From: JAGPUQ01 sp050179115
Lineage (GTDB): Bacteria; Pseudomonadota; Gammaproteobacteria; Pseudomonadales; Porticoccaceae
Direction: 5' to 3'
Length of the DNA stretch: 64,000 nt
NCBI GenBank assembly: GCA_050179115.1
Contig: JBFXFL010000005.1
Coordinates: 28,396 to 92,395, forward strand
The notes beneath the pieces were generated by a model. The model was not told where the DNA came from. It ran no database searches and saw only the letters and a program-made list of their open reading frames with translations. The translations under genes and the position numbers were made by a program. Shown here in pieces: positions 35,824-43,521 of the stretch (the first letter of the stretch is position 1; every line of letters starts with the position of its first letter).

Positions 35824-36810
35824 TCAGCGGCCGCCAGCTGGCCTGGGCTTCACCGTCCACCGCGTCATCATGCCGGCCGTCATGTGGTCGCCGACGTGGC
35901 AGTGATAGAGCCAGGTGCCCGGGTTGTCGGCGACCATGTCGACCGAGACCATCGAGGCGGGGAGCAGCTCGACCACGTCGGTGCGGCGGCCGTGCTCCAG
36001 CACGGTATCGCCATGCCAGTGGGCGGTGTGCAGGTCCACCTCGGAGCCCAGTGCCACCAGATGCCAGCGCACCCGTTCGCCCGCGATGGCCTCCAGCCCG
36101 CGCAGGTTGCCGAAGATATAGCCGTTCATGGCGTGCTTGAGTCCGCCTTCGGCGCCGTCTTCCTCGTCGAATACCATGAACAACGTGGTGAAGTTCCGGT
36201 CCACATCGCGCGGGCGCGGATCGGCCGGTGAAATCGCCATACCCTTGCGGGTGACCACGATGGTGCCGATCAGGCCCTGGTAGATGTCGTCGACGTGGTC
36301 CACGTGGGAGTGATACAGCCAGACGATCGAGGATGGATCGGTGGGGCCGGGGCCGGCTTTTTCGTCCACCACCCAGGTGTAGGTGAAGCTCGCGCCGGGC
36401 GCGATCGAGGCGCCGGCGCCGCGGTGATCCGCGCCGTCATTGTCCTCGTCGTAACGCAGTCCGTGGGGATGCATGGAAAAGGGCCGGTCGGCGCGGTTCA
36501 GGAAATGTACCTTCAGGGTATCGCCGACCTCGCCCACTAACTCAGGCCCCAGGATTCCCCGCCATTCCGGCTGCGGGACGGGGGTCTTGTAGCTGGCGTC
36601 GGTGTAGCCGACAAAGCGGTACTTGGCGTAGCGCAGTCGCTCACCCCAGGGACCCATGTCTGCGCCGGGGTGGATGAGGTTCTTGCCCGACGGCGCGTAA
36701 TCCCAGGTCACCTGTTCGGCGGCTACCCAGTACTCGCGATGCTGGCCGGCGCTGGTGCTGAAGGGCGCGGCAGCCAGTGCCAGCAAAACTGCCAGAAGCA
36801 GTGATTTCAT
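35824..36810 (-). CDS. Periplasmic multicopper oxidase
   Basis: A secreted copper enzyme that oxidises small substrates or Fe(II)/Cu(I) with oxygen. The ATG at 36810 gives 328 residues with a signal peptide (KSLLLAVLLALAAAPFSTSAG). The copper ligand motifs are complete: FSMHPHGLRY, WLYHSHVDHVDD, LHTAHWHGDT and YHCHVGDHMTAGMM, giving a type 1 site (Cys, two His, Met) and a trinuclear cluster. With about 300 mature residues it is a short two-cupredoxin-domain form. It is divergent from a porin operon across a Fur box, so ferroxidase activity in iron handling is the favoured inference. Copper tolerance is the alternative. Confidence 0.85.
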   Translation of the reverse strand: MKSLLLAVLLALAAAPFSTSAGQHREYWVAAEQVTWDYAPSGKNLIHPGADMGPWGERLRYAKYRFVGYTDASYKTPVPQPEWRGILGPELVGEVGDTLKVHFLNRADRPFSMHPHGLRYDEDNDGADHRGAGASIAPGASFTYTWVVDEKAGPGPTDPSSIVWLYHSHVDHVDDIYQGLIGTIVVTRKGMAISPADPRPRDVDRNFTTLFMVFDEEDGAEGGLKHAMNGYIFGNLRGLEAIAGERVRWHLVALGSEVDLHTAHWHGDTVLEHGRRTDVVELLPASMVSVDMVADNPGTWLYHCHVGDHMTAGMMTRWTVKPRPAGGR

Positions 36811-36887
36811 GCCGAGGATAACCTCCGGAATTGGGTGATGACGCGGACCGGCGGCGATTGTAGCGGTCTTTGCGCGATCTCCCAAAT

Positions 36888-36906
36888 GATAATGAGTTGC
36901 ATTAGC
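36888..36906. promoter_or_regulatory. Fur box between multicopper oxidase and porin genes
   Basis: GATAATGAGTTGCATTAGC matches 14 of 19 positions of the Fur consensus (GATAATGATAATCATTATC), with all mismatches in the centre except one. It overlaps the -35 element of the porin promoter (TTGCAT 36897-36902), which is the expected repression geometry. It could also control the divergent multicopper oxidase gene, which starts 78 bases away. Confidence 0.72.
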
Positions 36907-36925
36907 AAAAACTCGATACTAGAAT
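36897..36925 (+). promoter_or_regulatory. Sigma-70-like promoter of the porin operon
   Basis: TTGCAT (36897-36902) and TAGAAT (36920-36925) are separated by 17 bases, about 45 bases before the porin ATG. The Fur box covers the -35 element. Confidence 0.6.
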
Positions 36926-36973
36926 CCGCGGCTGATTCACGCCCCATCCAGTTCCACAACAAGGAGATTCACG

Positions 36974-38218
36974 ATGAAAGCAGTTCTGCGCGCAACCGCG
37001 TTGGCGACCGCACTTGGTTTTACGGCGGTGTCGACGGCGGCGCCCGAACCCGAACCGGCCGCGCCCACCATGGCCGAGGTGATGCGTCTGTTGAAGGCAC
37101 AGCAGGCGGAGATCGAGGCACTGAAGGCCCAGTTGCGCCAGACCGACACCAAGGTCGCGGAAACCGCAACGGCGGTGGAAGCCACCGCCAGTGCAGTTGA
37201 AACCGCCACCGAACGGAGCGACAGCTATGCCAAAGTCGCCGACTGGGCCGAGCGCACCCAGATTGGCGGCTACGGAGAGATCCACTACAACAACCGGGAG
37301 AACGGCGGCACCGACCAGATCGATGCCCACCGTTTCGTCATGTACCTCGGCCACGACTTCAACGACAAAGTGCGGTTTTTTTCCGAAGTGGAACTCGAGC
37401 ACTCGCTGGCCGGCGACGGCGAACCCGGCGAGGTGGAACTCGAGCAGGCCTATGTGGAGTGGGATTACGCCGAGCGCCAGAGCGCGAAATTCGGCCTGTT
37501 TCTGGTACCCGTCGGCATCCTCAACGAAACCCATGAGCCCCATACGTTCTACGGAGTGGAACGCAATAGCGTGGAGAGTCGTATCATTCCTTCGACTTGG
37601 TGGGAATCCGGCGTGATGCTGGGTGGCGAAATCGCGCCCGGCTTGCGCTATGACCTAGGCGCACACAGCGGTTTCGAGACCGCTGCCACGGGTAGCGGCG
37701 CGCTGGATATCCGCGCCGGGCGCCAGAAATCCGCGGAAGCCACTGCCGAGGAATTTGCCTACACGGGGCGGCTGCGATACACCGCAGTTCCCGGTCTCGA
37801 GCTTGCGGTGGCGGCGAATTACCAGGAAGACCTGCTGCAGGGTCAGGTGGCCGGCGCCGACAAGGCGAGTGGTCTGCTCTACGAGACCCACGCCATTTAC
37901 CAGGCGGGACCCTTCGGGTTCAGGGCGCTTTACGCGGAGTGGCACATCGACGGCGACCAGGCCAAAGCGCTCGGCAAGGACGAACAGAACGGCTGGTATC
38001 TCGAGCCCTCCTGGCGTCTTACCCAGAAGCTCGGTTTCTTTGCCCGCTACAGCGAATGGGACACCCAGGCTGGAGGTCATGACGACACCCAGGTCGAGGA
38101 GGTCGATTTTGGCTTCAATTATTGGTTGGTGGACAATGTGGTGTTGAAGGCGGACTGGGTTGATCAGCGTAACGCCAGGGGCGATGGCTTCAATCTCGGC
38201 GTCGGCTGGAATTTCTGA
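36974..38218 (+). CDS. Outer-membrane porin with N-terminal coiled coil, probably iron-regulated
   Basis: A 414-residue outer-membrane protein. A signal peptide (KAVLRATALATALGFTAVST then AAPEP) is followed by a periplasmic coiled coil (MRLLKAQQAEIEALKAQLRQ onward to about residue 85), as in trimeric OprO/OprP-like porins. The rest is beta-barrel with alternating strands (IGGYGEIHYNNR, VRFFSEVELEHS, QSAKFGLFLVPVGILNETHE) and ends in aromatic F (GVGWNF), the C-terminal BAM signal. AAGGAG precedes the ATG by about eight bases. It is first in an operon with the FMN-binding and PepSY genes, under a Fur-type promoter. The substrate is not readable; iron or a small chelate is inference. Confidence 0.82.
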   Translation: MKAVLRATALATALGFTAVSTAAPEPEPAAPTMAEVMRLLKAQQAEIEALKAQLRQTDTKVAETATAVEATASAVETATERSDSYAKVADWAERTQIGGYGEIHYNNRENGGTDQIDAHRFVMYLGHDFNDKVRFFSEVELEHSLAGDGEPGEVELEQAYVEWDYAERQSAKFGLFLVPVGILNETHEPHTFYGVERNSVESRIIPSTWWESGVMLGGEIAPGLRYDLGAHSGFETAATGSGALDIRAGRQKSAEATAEEFAYTGRLRYTAVPGLELAVAANYQEDLLQGQVAGADKASGLLYETHAIYQAGPFGFRALYAEWHIDGDQAKALGKDEQNGWYLEPSWRLTQKLGFFARYSEWDTQAGGHDDTQVEEVDFGFNYWLVDNVVLKADWVDQRNARGDGFNLGVGWNF

Positions 38219-38272
38219 CGCTTGGCCAGTCGCGTTGGACACAGTCGCGTAACTTCGCGGGGCCGTGCCCTG

Positions 38273-38881
38273 ATGGCGCTGCCATGGCCGGGTACGAGGC
38301 CCGGTGCTCGGGCCAGCGCGCCCGGTCGGGTGTGGCTGCTGCTGGCCGCCATACTCGCGCTGGGTCCGGCCATGGTGGAGGCCAAGGGGGTCTACCTGAG
38401 CGCGGAAGAATTCCGGGCCCAGGCTTTCGGTGGGGTTGAGCCGACACCCCAGACCCTGTGGTTGTCGGCGCCCGTCAAGGACGCCGCGGCGGAGATTCTC
38501 GGGCATTCCTTCGCGCAGTTGCGGGTGCGTTACTGGCGGCATGGAGACCGTACCGCCTGGGTGATCGACGAGATCGGCAAGACTCATCCCATCACCATCG
38601 GGGTAGCGGTGGAGCGGGGCACCGTTGCGGACATCCAGGTGCTGGAGTTCCGCGAGAGTCGCGGCGAGGAGGTGCGCCTGCCGTTCTTTACCGGTCAGTT
38701 CCGGGGCGTCGGGCTGCGGCCGGACGCTGGCCGCGAGCTTGACCGTGCCATCGACGGCATCACCGGCGCCACCCTTTCGGTGCGCGCGATGGAGCGAGTG
38801 GCGCGGCTCGCGCTCTATTTTCACGGGCAGGTTTCTCCCCAGGCGTCAGAGCCGGGTTCTCGCACGGGTAATGCGGAATGA
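38273..38881 (+). CDS. Exported FMN-binding domain flavoprotein
   Basis: A 202-residue exported protein with an N-terminal hydrophobic segment (VWLLLAAILALGPAMVEA). The C-terminal FMN-binding domain carries the flavinylation motif D161-G-I-T-G-A-T167-L-S, where ApbE attaches FMN to the threonine in known family members. The HPITIGVAVERGTVADIQVL and RGVGLRPDAGRELDRA segments are also typical. The ATG at 38273 fits the signal peptide; a TTG at 38222 would add 17 residues, and neither has a strong ribosome-binding site. It overlaps the PepSY gene by four bases, so the two products probably form an electron-transfer pair. No apbE gene is in the window. Confidence 0.8.
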   Translation: MALPWPGTRPGARASAPGRVWLLLAAILALGPAMVEAKGVYLSAEEFRAQAFGGVEPTPQTLWLSAPVKDAAAEILGHSFAQLRVRYWRHGDRTAWVIDEIGKTHPITIGVAVERGTVADIQVLEFRESRGEEVRLPFFTGQFRGVGLRPDAGRELDRAIDGITGATLSVRAMERVARLALYFHGQVSPQASEPGSRTGNAE

Positions 38882-39630
38882 GTCTTCCCGGGAAGGGCGC
38901 TGAAAAAAGTCAAAACAGCGCGCTCAAGCGCTGGCACCGCCGCATGGGCCTGGCGGCGGCCCTGTTCGTGATCCTGCTCGCGTTCAGCGGGTTTGCCCTC
39001 AATCATCCCGAGTTGCTTGAGCTGGATCGTCTGGTGGTGCGCGCGCCGCTGGTGCTGGGCTGGTATGGCATCGAACTGCCCGACGCCATCGACGGCTTTG
39101 CCGTTGGTGAACACTGGCTGAGTCAGGTGGGCGGCAAGCTGTTCCTGGATACGGCGCCGCTGGCGAGCTGTCGTGGGGAGCTGGTGGGCGCCGCGAAAAT
39201 CGGTGAGGAAATGGCCCTCGCCTGTCAGGGCGAATTGCTGTTGTTTTCCGCCACGGGCGAGCTGCTGGACCGGATCGACGCCACCTACCGCTTGCCGGTA
39301 CCGGTGGAGGCCCTGGGCGCGCGGGATGGTCAGTTGCTGTTGCGTGGCCAGGGCAAGGCCTTCCGGGTGGAGCCCGAGGCGCCCGCGTTTACGGCACTGA
39401 GCGGCGCCGAGCCCGCCTGGTCAGTGGCCGCGCCGCTGCCTCCGGCGCTGGTAGGGAAGCTCGCGCCCCAGGCCGCCGGCGATGCGATCACCCTTGAGCG
39501 GCTGGTTCAGGATATTCACAGCGGTCGCATTCTGGGGCGCTGGGGCGTGTACTGGATGGACGGCGTGGCGGCGCTGATGGTGCTGCTCGCACTGACCGGC
39601 TTGAAGGCCTGGAGACGCGAACAGCGCTAG
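38878..39630 (+). CDS. PepSY-associated transmembrane protein
   Basis: A 250-residue inner-membrane protein with one helix near the N-terminus (residues 23-41, in RWHRRMGLAAALFVILLAFS then GFALNHPELLELD) and one near the C-terminus (VYWMDGVAALMVLLALTGLK). The WHRRxG...LNH and IHSGRILGRWG motifs are those of PepSY-TM proteins, several of which are linked to siderophore or iron reduction, and the histidines could bind haem. About 185 periplasmic residues lie between. It is coupled to the FMN-binding gene (ATGA) and closes the Fur-controlled operon. I infer that it passes electrons to the flavoprotein. The exact reaction is unknown. Confidence 0.75.
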   Translation: MSLPGKGAEKSQNSALKRWHRRMGLAAALFVILLAFSGFALNHPELLELDRLVVRAPLVLGWYGIELPDAIDGFAVGEHWLSQVGGKLFLDTAPLASCRGELVGAAKIGEEMALACQGELLLFSATGELLDRIDATYRLPVPVEALGARDGQLLLRGQGKAFRVEPEAPAFTALSGAEPAWSVAAPLPPALVGKLAPQAAGDAITLERLVQDIHSGRILGRWGVYWMDGVAALMVLLALTGLKAWRREQR

Positions 39631-39775
39631 CCGCTGGTTGAAAAGCTGCTGTTGCAGCCATCTGCTTCGTTGCGCGGTGCGCGCTCCCTCGCCTATCTAT
39701 CTGATATGTCTCGGTCGCTGCGCGCCGTGCGCCTCGCATCTGGCCGCCTCGCGACGCTTTTCAACAAGCTGCTCG
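39631..39775. repeat. Imperfect long hairpin element ending in TTGAAAAGC / GCTTTTCAA
   Basis: CCGCTGGTTGAAAAGC at the left end is matched by GCTTTTCAACAAGCTG at the right end, about 110 bases apart, with further GC-rich partial pairing between. It follows the PepSY gene and could terminate transcription or be a small mobile palindromic element. Its left end recurs at 42239-42252, after prmB, as a truncated copy. Confidence 0.5.
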
Positions 39776-39785
39776 GTGATCGGGT

Positions 39786-39977
39786 TCAGCTGTTTTCGTC
39801 GCGCAGTTGCAGGTCGATGCTGCCGTCGTCGCCGACCTGCACCCACACCGACATCGGGCGGCAGCAGACCGGGCAATCCTCGATGTACGACTGCTCCTCC
39901 ACCGAGCAGTCCACTACCAGTTCGATGGTTTCGCCGCAGCAGGGACAGTCGGTTGTGGCGCAGTCGGTCAGGTTCAT
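39786..39977 (-). CDS. CPXCG-motif cysteine-rich small protein
   Basis: A 63-residue protein with two metal-binding knuckles, CPCCGE (residues 12-17) and CPVCCRP (35-41), and an additional DCSVEEQSYIEDC. This is the pattern of the small CPXCG-motif family widespread in gammaproteobacteria, whose role is unknown. Zinc binding is inferred from the cysteine pairs. There is no signal peptide. It is transcribed opposite to the flanking PepSY and thiolase genes. No clear ribosome-binding site is visible. Confidence 0.8.
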   Translation of the reverse strand: MNLTDCATTDCPCCGETIELVVDCSVEEQSYIEDCPVCCRPMSVWVQVGDDGSIDLQLRDENS

Positions 39978-40084
39978 GGAGGGGGCACGGCAGTCGCAGG
40001 CACAGCAGTATAAATTGAACCGGCGCAGGTCCTGCGCTTAAATGGTCGCCCTTCACCCACTCGCCCCTCAGCAGGAGTCAAGCC

Positions 40085-41263
40085 ATGGCGGAAGCCTATA
40101 TCGTCGGTGCCCTGCGCACCGCTACCGGTCGCAACCGCGGCCGCCTGAGCAAGATCCACCCGGTTGACCTCGGTGCCATGCTGGTGGACGGTCTGCTCGA
40201 CCAGGTCGGCATCGATCCGGCCAGGGTCGATGACCTGATTTTTGGCTGTGTATCCCAGTACGGCGCGCAGACCGGCAACGTGGCGCGCAATGTCGCGCTG
40301 TCGTCGCGGCTCGGCGAGGCGGTACCCGGCACCACGGTGGACCGCCAGTGCGGTTCGGCGCAGCAGGCGATTCACTTCGCCGCCCAGGCAGTGATGTCCG
40401 GTACCCAGGACGTGGTGATCGCCGGCGGCGTCGAATCCATGTCGCAGGTGCCGATGTTTTCCGCCGTCGACGACGCCGCCGAAAAAGGCCGCGGCAAACC
40501 CAAGGGCGCGCGCCTCGAAGAACGCTACCCCGGCATCGAATTCAGCCAGTTCATGGGCGCCGAAATGCTTGCCAAAAAATACGGCATCACCCGCGAGGAG
40601 CTCGACGATTTCGGCTATGCCAGCCACATGAAAGCCACCGAAGCCACCGCGAATGGCAAGTTCCGTCAGGAAATCCTGCCGCTGGAACTCACCCTCGAAG
40701 ACGGCCGCACCCTGATTCATGATGCCGACGAGGGCATCCGTCCCAATGCGAGCCGCGATGCGATGAAAACCCTGGAGCCGCTGGCGCCGGGCGGCGTGAT
40801 CACGGCGGGGACGGCGAGCCAGATCAGCGATGGCGCGGCGGCGGTGATGGTCGCCAACGCAGCGGCGGTGGAAAAATACGGCCTCAAGCCGCGCGCCCGC
40901 ATATGCGCCCTGGCGGTGGTCGGTTCGGACCCGGTGATCATGCTGGAAGGACCGATTCCCGCCACCCGGAAGGCGCTGGAGCGCGCCGGTCTCACCATCG
41001 ACGACATCGACCTTTACGAAATCAACGAAGCTTTCGGTTCGGTGCCCCTGGCCTGGGCCAAGGCGGTCGGCGCCGATCTTGCCAAGCTCAATGTGAATGG
41101 CGGGGCGCAGGCCAACGGCCATCCCCTGGGCTGCACCGGCGCCAAGCTGATGACCACGCTGCTCAACGAACTGGAGCGCCGCAAGGGCCGCTACGGCCTG
41201 CTCGCCATCTGCGAAGGCGGCGGCACCGCCAACGCCACCATCATCGAGCGCCTGGACAGTTGA
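40085..41263 (+). CDS. Thiolase family acetyl-CoA acetyltransferase
   Basis: A 392-residue thiolase that cleaves or forms 3-ketoacyl-CoA. The acyl-accepting cysteine is in DRQCGSAQQAIHFAAQAVMS, the histidine in GGAQANGHPLGCTGAKLMTT, and the second cysteine in CEGGGTANATIIE. INEAF is the usual NEAF box. The start MAEAYIVGALRTATGRNRG has GCAGGAG upstream. The C-terminal CEGGGTANA instead of CGGGGMGxA suggests the acetyl-CoA acetyltransferase subgroup linked to fatty-acid or sterol catabolism rather than PhaA. It stands alone before prmB, and its substrate length is open. Confidence 0.88.
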   Translation: MAEAYIVGALRTATGRNRGRLSKIHPVDLGAMLVDGLLDQVGIDPARVDDLIFGCVSQYGAQTGNVARNVALSSRLGEAVPGTTVDRQCGSAQQAIHFAAQAVMSGTQDVVIAGGVESMSQVPMFSAVDDAAEKGRGKPKGARLEERYPGIEFSQFMGAEMLAKKYGITREELDDFGYASHMKATEATANGKFRQEILPLELTLEDGRTLIHDADEGIRPNASRDAMKTLEPLAPGGVITAGTASQISDGAAAVMVANAAAVEKYGLKPRARICALAVVGSDPVIMLEGPIPATRKALERAGLTIDDIDLYEINEAFGSVPLAWAKAVGADLAKLNVNGGAQANGHPLGCTGAKLMTTLLNELERRKGRYGLLAICEGGGTANATIIERLDS

Positions 41264-41317
41264 GACGTCGTCTCCGGGTGCCGACGGTCGGCGCCCGGAG
41301 ATCCGCGGATCGCGATC

Positions 41318-42223
41318 ATGCACAGCGCCTGCCTCGAACAACTGTTCACCGTGCGCGATTTCGTGCGCTGGGGTACCAGCCGTTTCACCGAGGCTGGACT
41401 CTGGTTCGGCCACGGCACCGACAACGCCTGGGACGAAGCCGTGGTGCTGGTGTGTGCCGCCCTGCACCTGCCCCTTCAATCGGGGCCGCATGTGCTGGAC
41501 GCGCGTCTGCTCGACAGTGAGAAGCTCCGCGTGCTCGAGTTTCTGGAACGCCGCGTCGAGGAGCGCCTGCCGGCGCCCTATATCACCGGCGAAGCCTGGT
41601 TTGCCGGGCTGAAGTTTCAGGTCGACGAGCGGGTGCTGGTGCCGCGTTCGCCCTTCGCGGAGCTGATCGAGCAGGGCTTCAGGCCCTGGCTGGTGCGTGC
41701 GCCGGAGCGCATTCTCGACCTCTGCACGGGCTCCGGTTGCATCGGCATCGCCTGTGCGCTGGCGTTTCCCGACGCCGAGGTGGATCTGGCCGACATCTCG
41801 GTAGCTGCCCTGGATGTCGCCGAAGCCAATATTGCGCAGCACGAACTCGAACGCCGGGTGCGTACGGTCGAGAGCGATCTGTGCGACGGTCTGGAAGAAG
41901 CCTACGACCTGATCGTCTGCAATCCGCCCTATGTGGATGCCGACGACTATGCCGCGATGCCTGACGAATACCACAACGAGCCTGCGCTTGCGCTGGCCGC
42001 CGGTTCCGACGGCCTGGATCTGGTGCGCCGTCTGTTGCGGGAGGCGCCCGACTGGCTGCAGGACGATGGTCTGCTGTTCGTCGAAGTCGGCAACTCCGCG
42101 CTGGCACTGGAAGAACGTTATCCGGAAATCCCTTTCACCTGGGTCGAGCTGGAGCGCGGCGGCGATGGCATCTTTGTATTGACCCGCGACGAACTGCTGG
42201 CGGCGCAGGCGTTCCTTGATTAG
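41318..42223 (+). CDS. prmB: Ribosomal protein L3 N5-glutamine methyltransferase PrmB
   Basis: PrmB methylates a glutamine of ribosomal protein L3 using S-adenosylmethionine. The 301-residue protein has the N-terminal helical domain (LEQLFTVRDFVRWGTSRF), the SAM motif ILDLCTGSGCIGIACALAFP, and the substrate-glutamine motif CNPPYVDADD characteristic of HemK/PrmB enzymes. YHNEPALALAAGSDGLDLVR is typical of PrmB rather than PrmC. Its position directly before aroC is conserved in many gammaproteobacteria. The ATG at 41318 matches the family N-terminus. Confidence 0.93.
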   Translation: MHSACLEQLFTVRDFVRWGTSRFTEAGLWFGHGTDNAWDEAVVLVCAALHLPLQSGPHVLDARLLDSEKLRVLEFLERRVEERLPAPYITGEAWFAGLKFQVDERVLVPRSPFAELIEQGFRPWLVRAPERILDLCTGSGCIGIACALAFPDAEVDLADISVAALDVAEANIAQHELERRVRTVESDLCDGLEEAYDLIVCNPPYVDADDYAAMPDEYHNEPALALAAGSDGLDLVRRLLREAPDWLQDDGLLFVEVGNSALALEERYPEIPFTWVELERGGDGIFVLTRDELLAAQAFLD

Positions 42224-42238
42224 CGGGTCGGGACGAAC

Positions 42239-42310
42239 CGCTGGTTGAAAAACGGGCGCTGTTCCGGATAGCCCGGTAACCCTGGTTTCCGCGCTGGCGG
42301 GAACCCGGGA
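42239..42310. repeat. Truncated hairpin-element copy plus REP-like stem before aroC
   Basis: CCGCTGGTTGAAAA at 42239-42252 repeats the left end of the 39631 element. A separate stem, GGTTTCCGC-GCTG-GCGGGAACC near 42284-42305, resembles the REP-like units at 11451-11540. Both lie in the 190-base gap between prmB and aroC. Confidence 0.5.
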
Positions 42311-42414
42311 ATATCAGGGCCTTCTGGATGACCGCTTCCGTGTGGTAGCGCCCAACGCGCTTGCGCAGCCCCGCGCGCCCCTATAATGCAACTTCATTGG
42401 CAAGGGAGTCCGGT

Positions 42415-43521
42415 GTGTCCGGCAATACCATCGGCAAACTGTTCACGGTCACCACGTTCGGCGAGAGCCACGGCCAGGCGCTCGGCTGCGTCGTCGATGG
42501 CTGCCCGCCCGGCCTGGCGCTCACCGAAGCCGATTTGCAGCCTGACCTGGACCGGCGCAAACCCGGGCAGTCGCGCTACACGACCCAGCGCCGCGAGGAG
42601 GATAGCGTCCGCATCCTGTCCGGTGTCTTCGAAGGCGTCACCACCGGCACGCCGATCGGCCTGCTGATCGAGAACACCGACCAGCGCTCCAAGGATTACC
42701 GCGCGATCCAGCAGTCGTTCCGGCCCGCCCACGCGGACTACACCTATTTCCAGAAATACGGCATCCGCGACCATCGCGGCGGCGGCCGCGCCTCGGCGCG
42801 CGAAACCGCCATGCGCGTTGCGGCCGGCGGTATCGCCAAGAAATACCTGCGCGAGCGCTATGGTGTCGAAGTGCGCGGCTACCTGAGCCGCCTGGGACCG
42901 TTCGCGGTCGGCACGGTCGACTGGAATGAAATCGACAACAATCCGTTTTTCTGCCCCGATGCGGCGCTGGTGCCCGAGCTCGAAACTTTCATGCAGGCTC
43001 TGGTGAAGGACGGCGATTCCATCGGCGCCGAAATCACCGTGCAGGCCAGCGGCGTGCCGCCCGGCTGGGGCGAGCCGGTGTTCGACAAGCTCGACGCCGC
43101 CATCGCGGGCGCCATGATGAGCATCAACGCGGTCAAGGGCGTGGCCGTCGGCGACGGTTTCGATGTGGTGACGCAACGGGGCACCGAACATCGCGACGAG
43201 ATGACGCCGGCAGGGTTTCTGTCGAACCACGCCGGCGGTGTGCTGGGCGGTATTTCCAGCGGCCAGGACATCCTGGTGCGGCTGGCGCTCAAGCCCACCT
43301 CCAGCCTGCGGCTGCCGGGGCGCGGTGTCGATACGGCAGGCCAGGAAGTCGAGGTGGTCACCACCGGCCGGCACGATCCCTGCGTCGGTATCCGCGCCAC
43401 GCCCATCGCCGAAGCCATGCTGGCGCTGGTGCTGATGGACCATGCCCTGCGCCATCGCGGCCAGAACCAGGATGTCGTCTCGGGGCTGCCGCCGTTGGGC
43501 GCTCAGGACTCCGGGCGCTGA
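42415..43521 (+). CDS. aroC: Chorismate synthase
   Basis: AroC makes chorismate from EPSP with reduced FMN, the last common step of aromatic amino-acid synthesis. The GTG at 42415, after GGGAG, gives 368 residues starting MSGNTIGKLFTVTTFGESHG. The three family signatures are present: GESHGQALGCVVDGCPPGL, FRPAHADYTYFQKYGIRDHR with GGGRASARETAMRVAAG, and KPTSSLRLPGRGVD. RHDPCVGIRATPIAEAMLAL is near the end. The frame is open to 42361 without resemblance. Its TGA is followed immediately by the TTG of the MFS gene. Confidence 0.96.
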   Translation: MSGNTIGKLFTVTTFGESHGQALGCVVDGCPPGLALTEADLQPDLDRRKPGQSRYTTQRREEDSVRILSGVFEGVTTGTPIGLLIENTDQRSKDYRAIQQSFRPAHADYTYFQKYGIRDHRGGGRASARETAMRVAAGGIAKKYLRERYGVEVRGYLSRLGPFAVGTVDWNEIDNNPFFCPDAALVPELETFMQALVKDGDSIGAEITVQASGVPPGWGEPVFDKLDAAIAGAMMSINAVKGVAVGDGFDVVTQRGTEHRDEMTPAGFLSNHAGGVLGGISSGQDILVRLALKPTSSLRLPGRGVDTAGQEVEVVTTGRHDPCVGIRATPIAEAMLALVLMDHALRHRGQNQDVVSGLPPLGAQDSGR

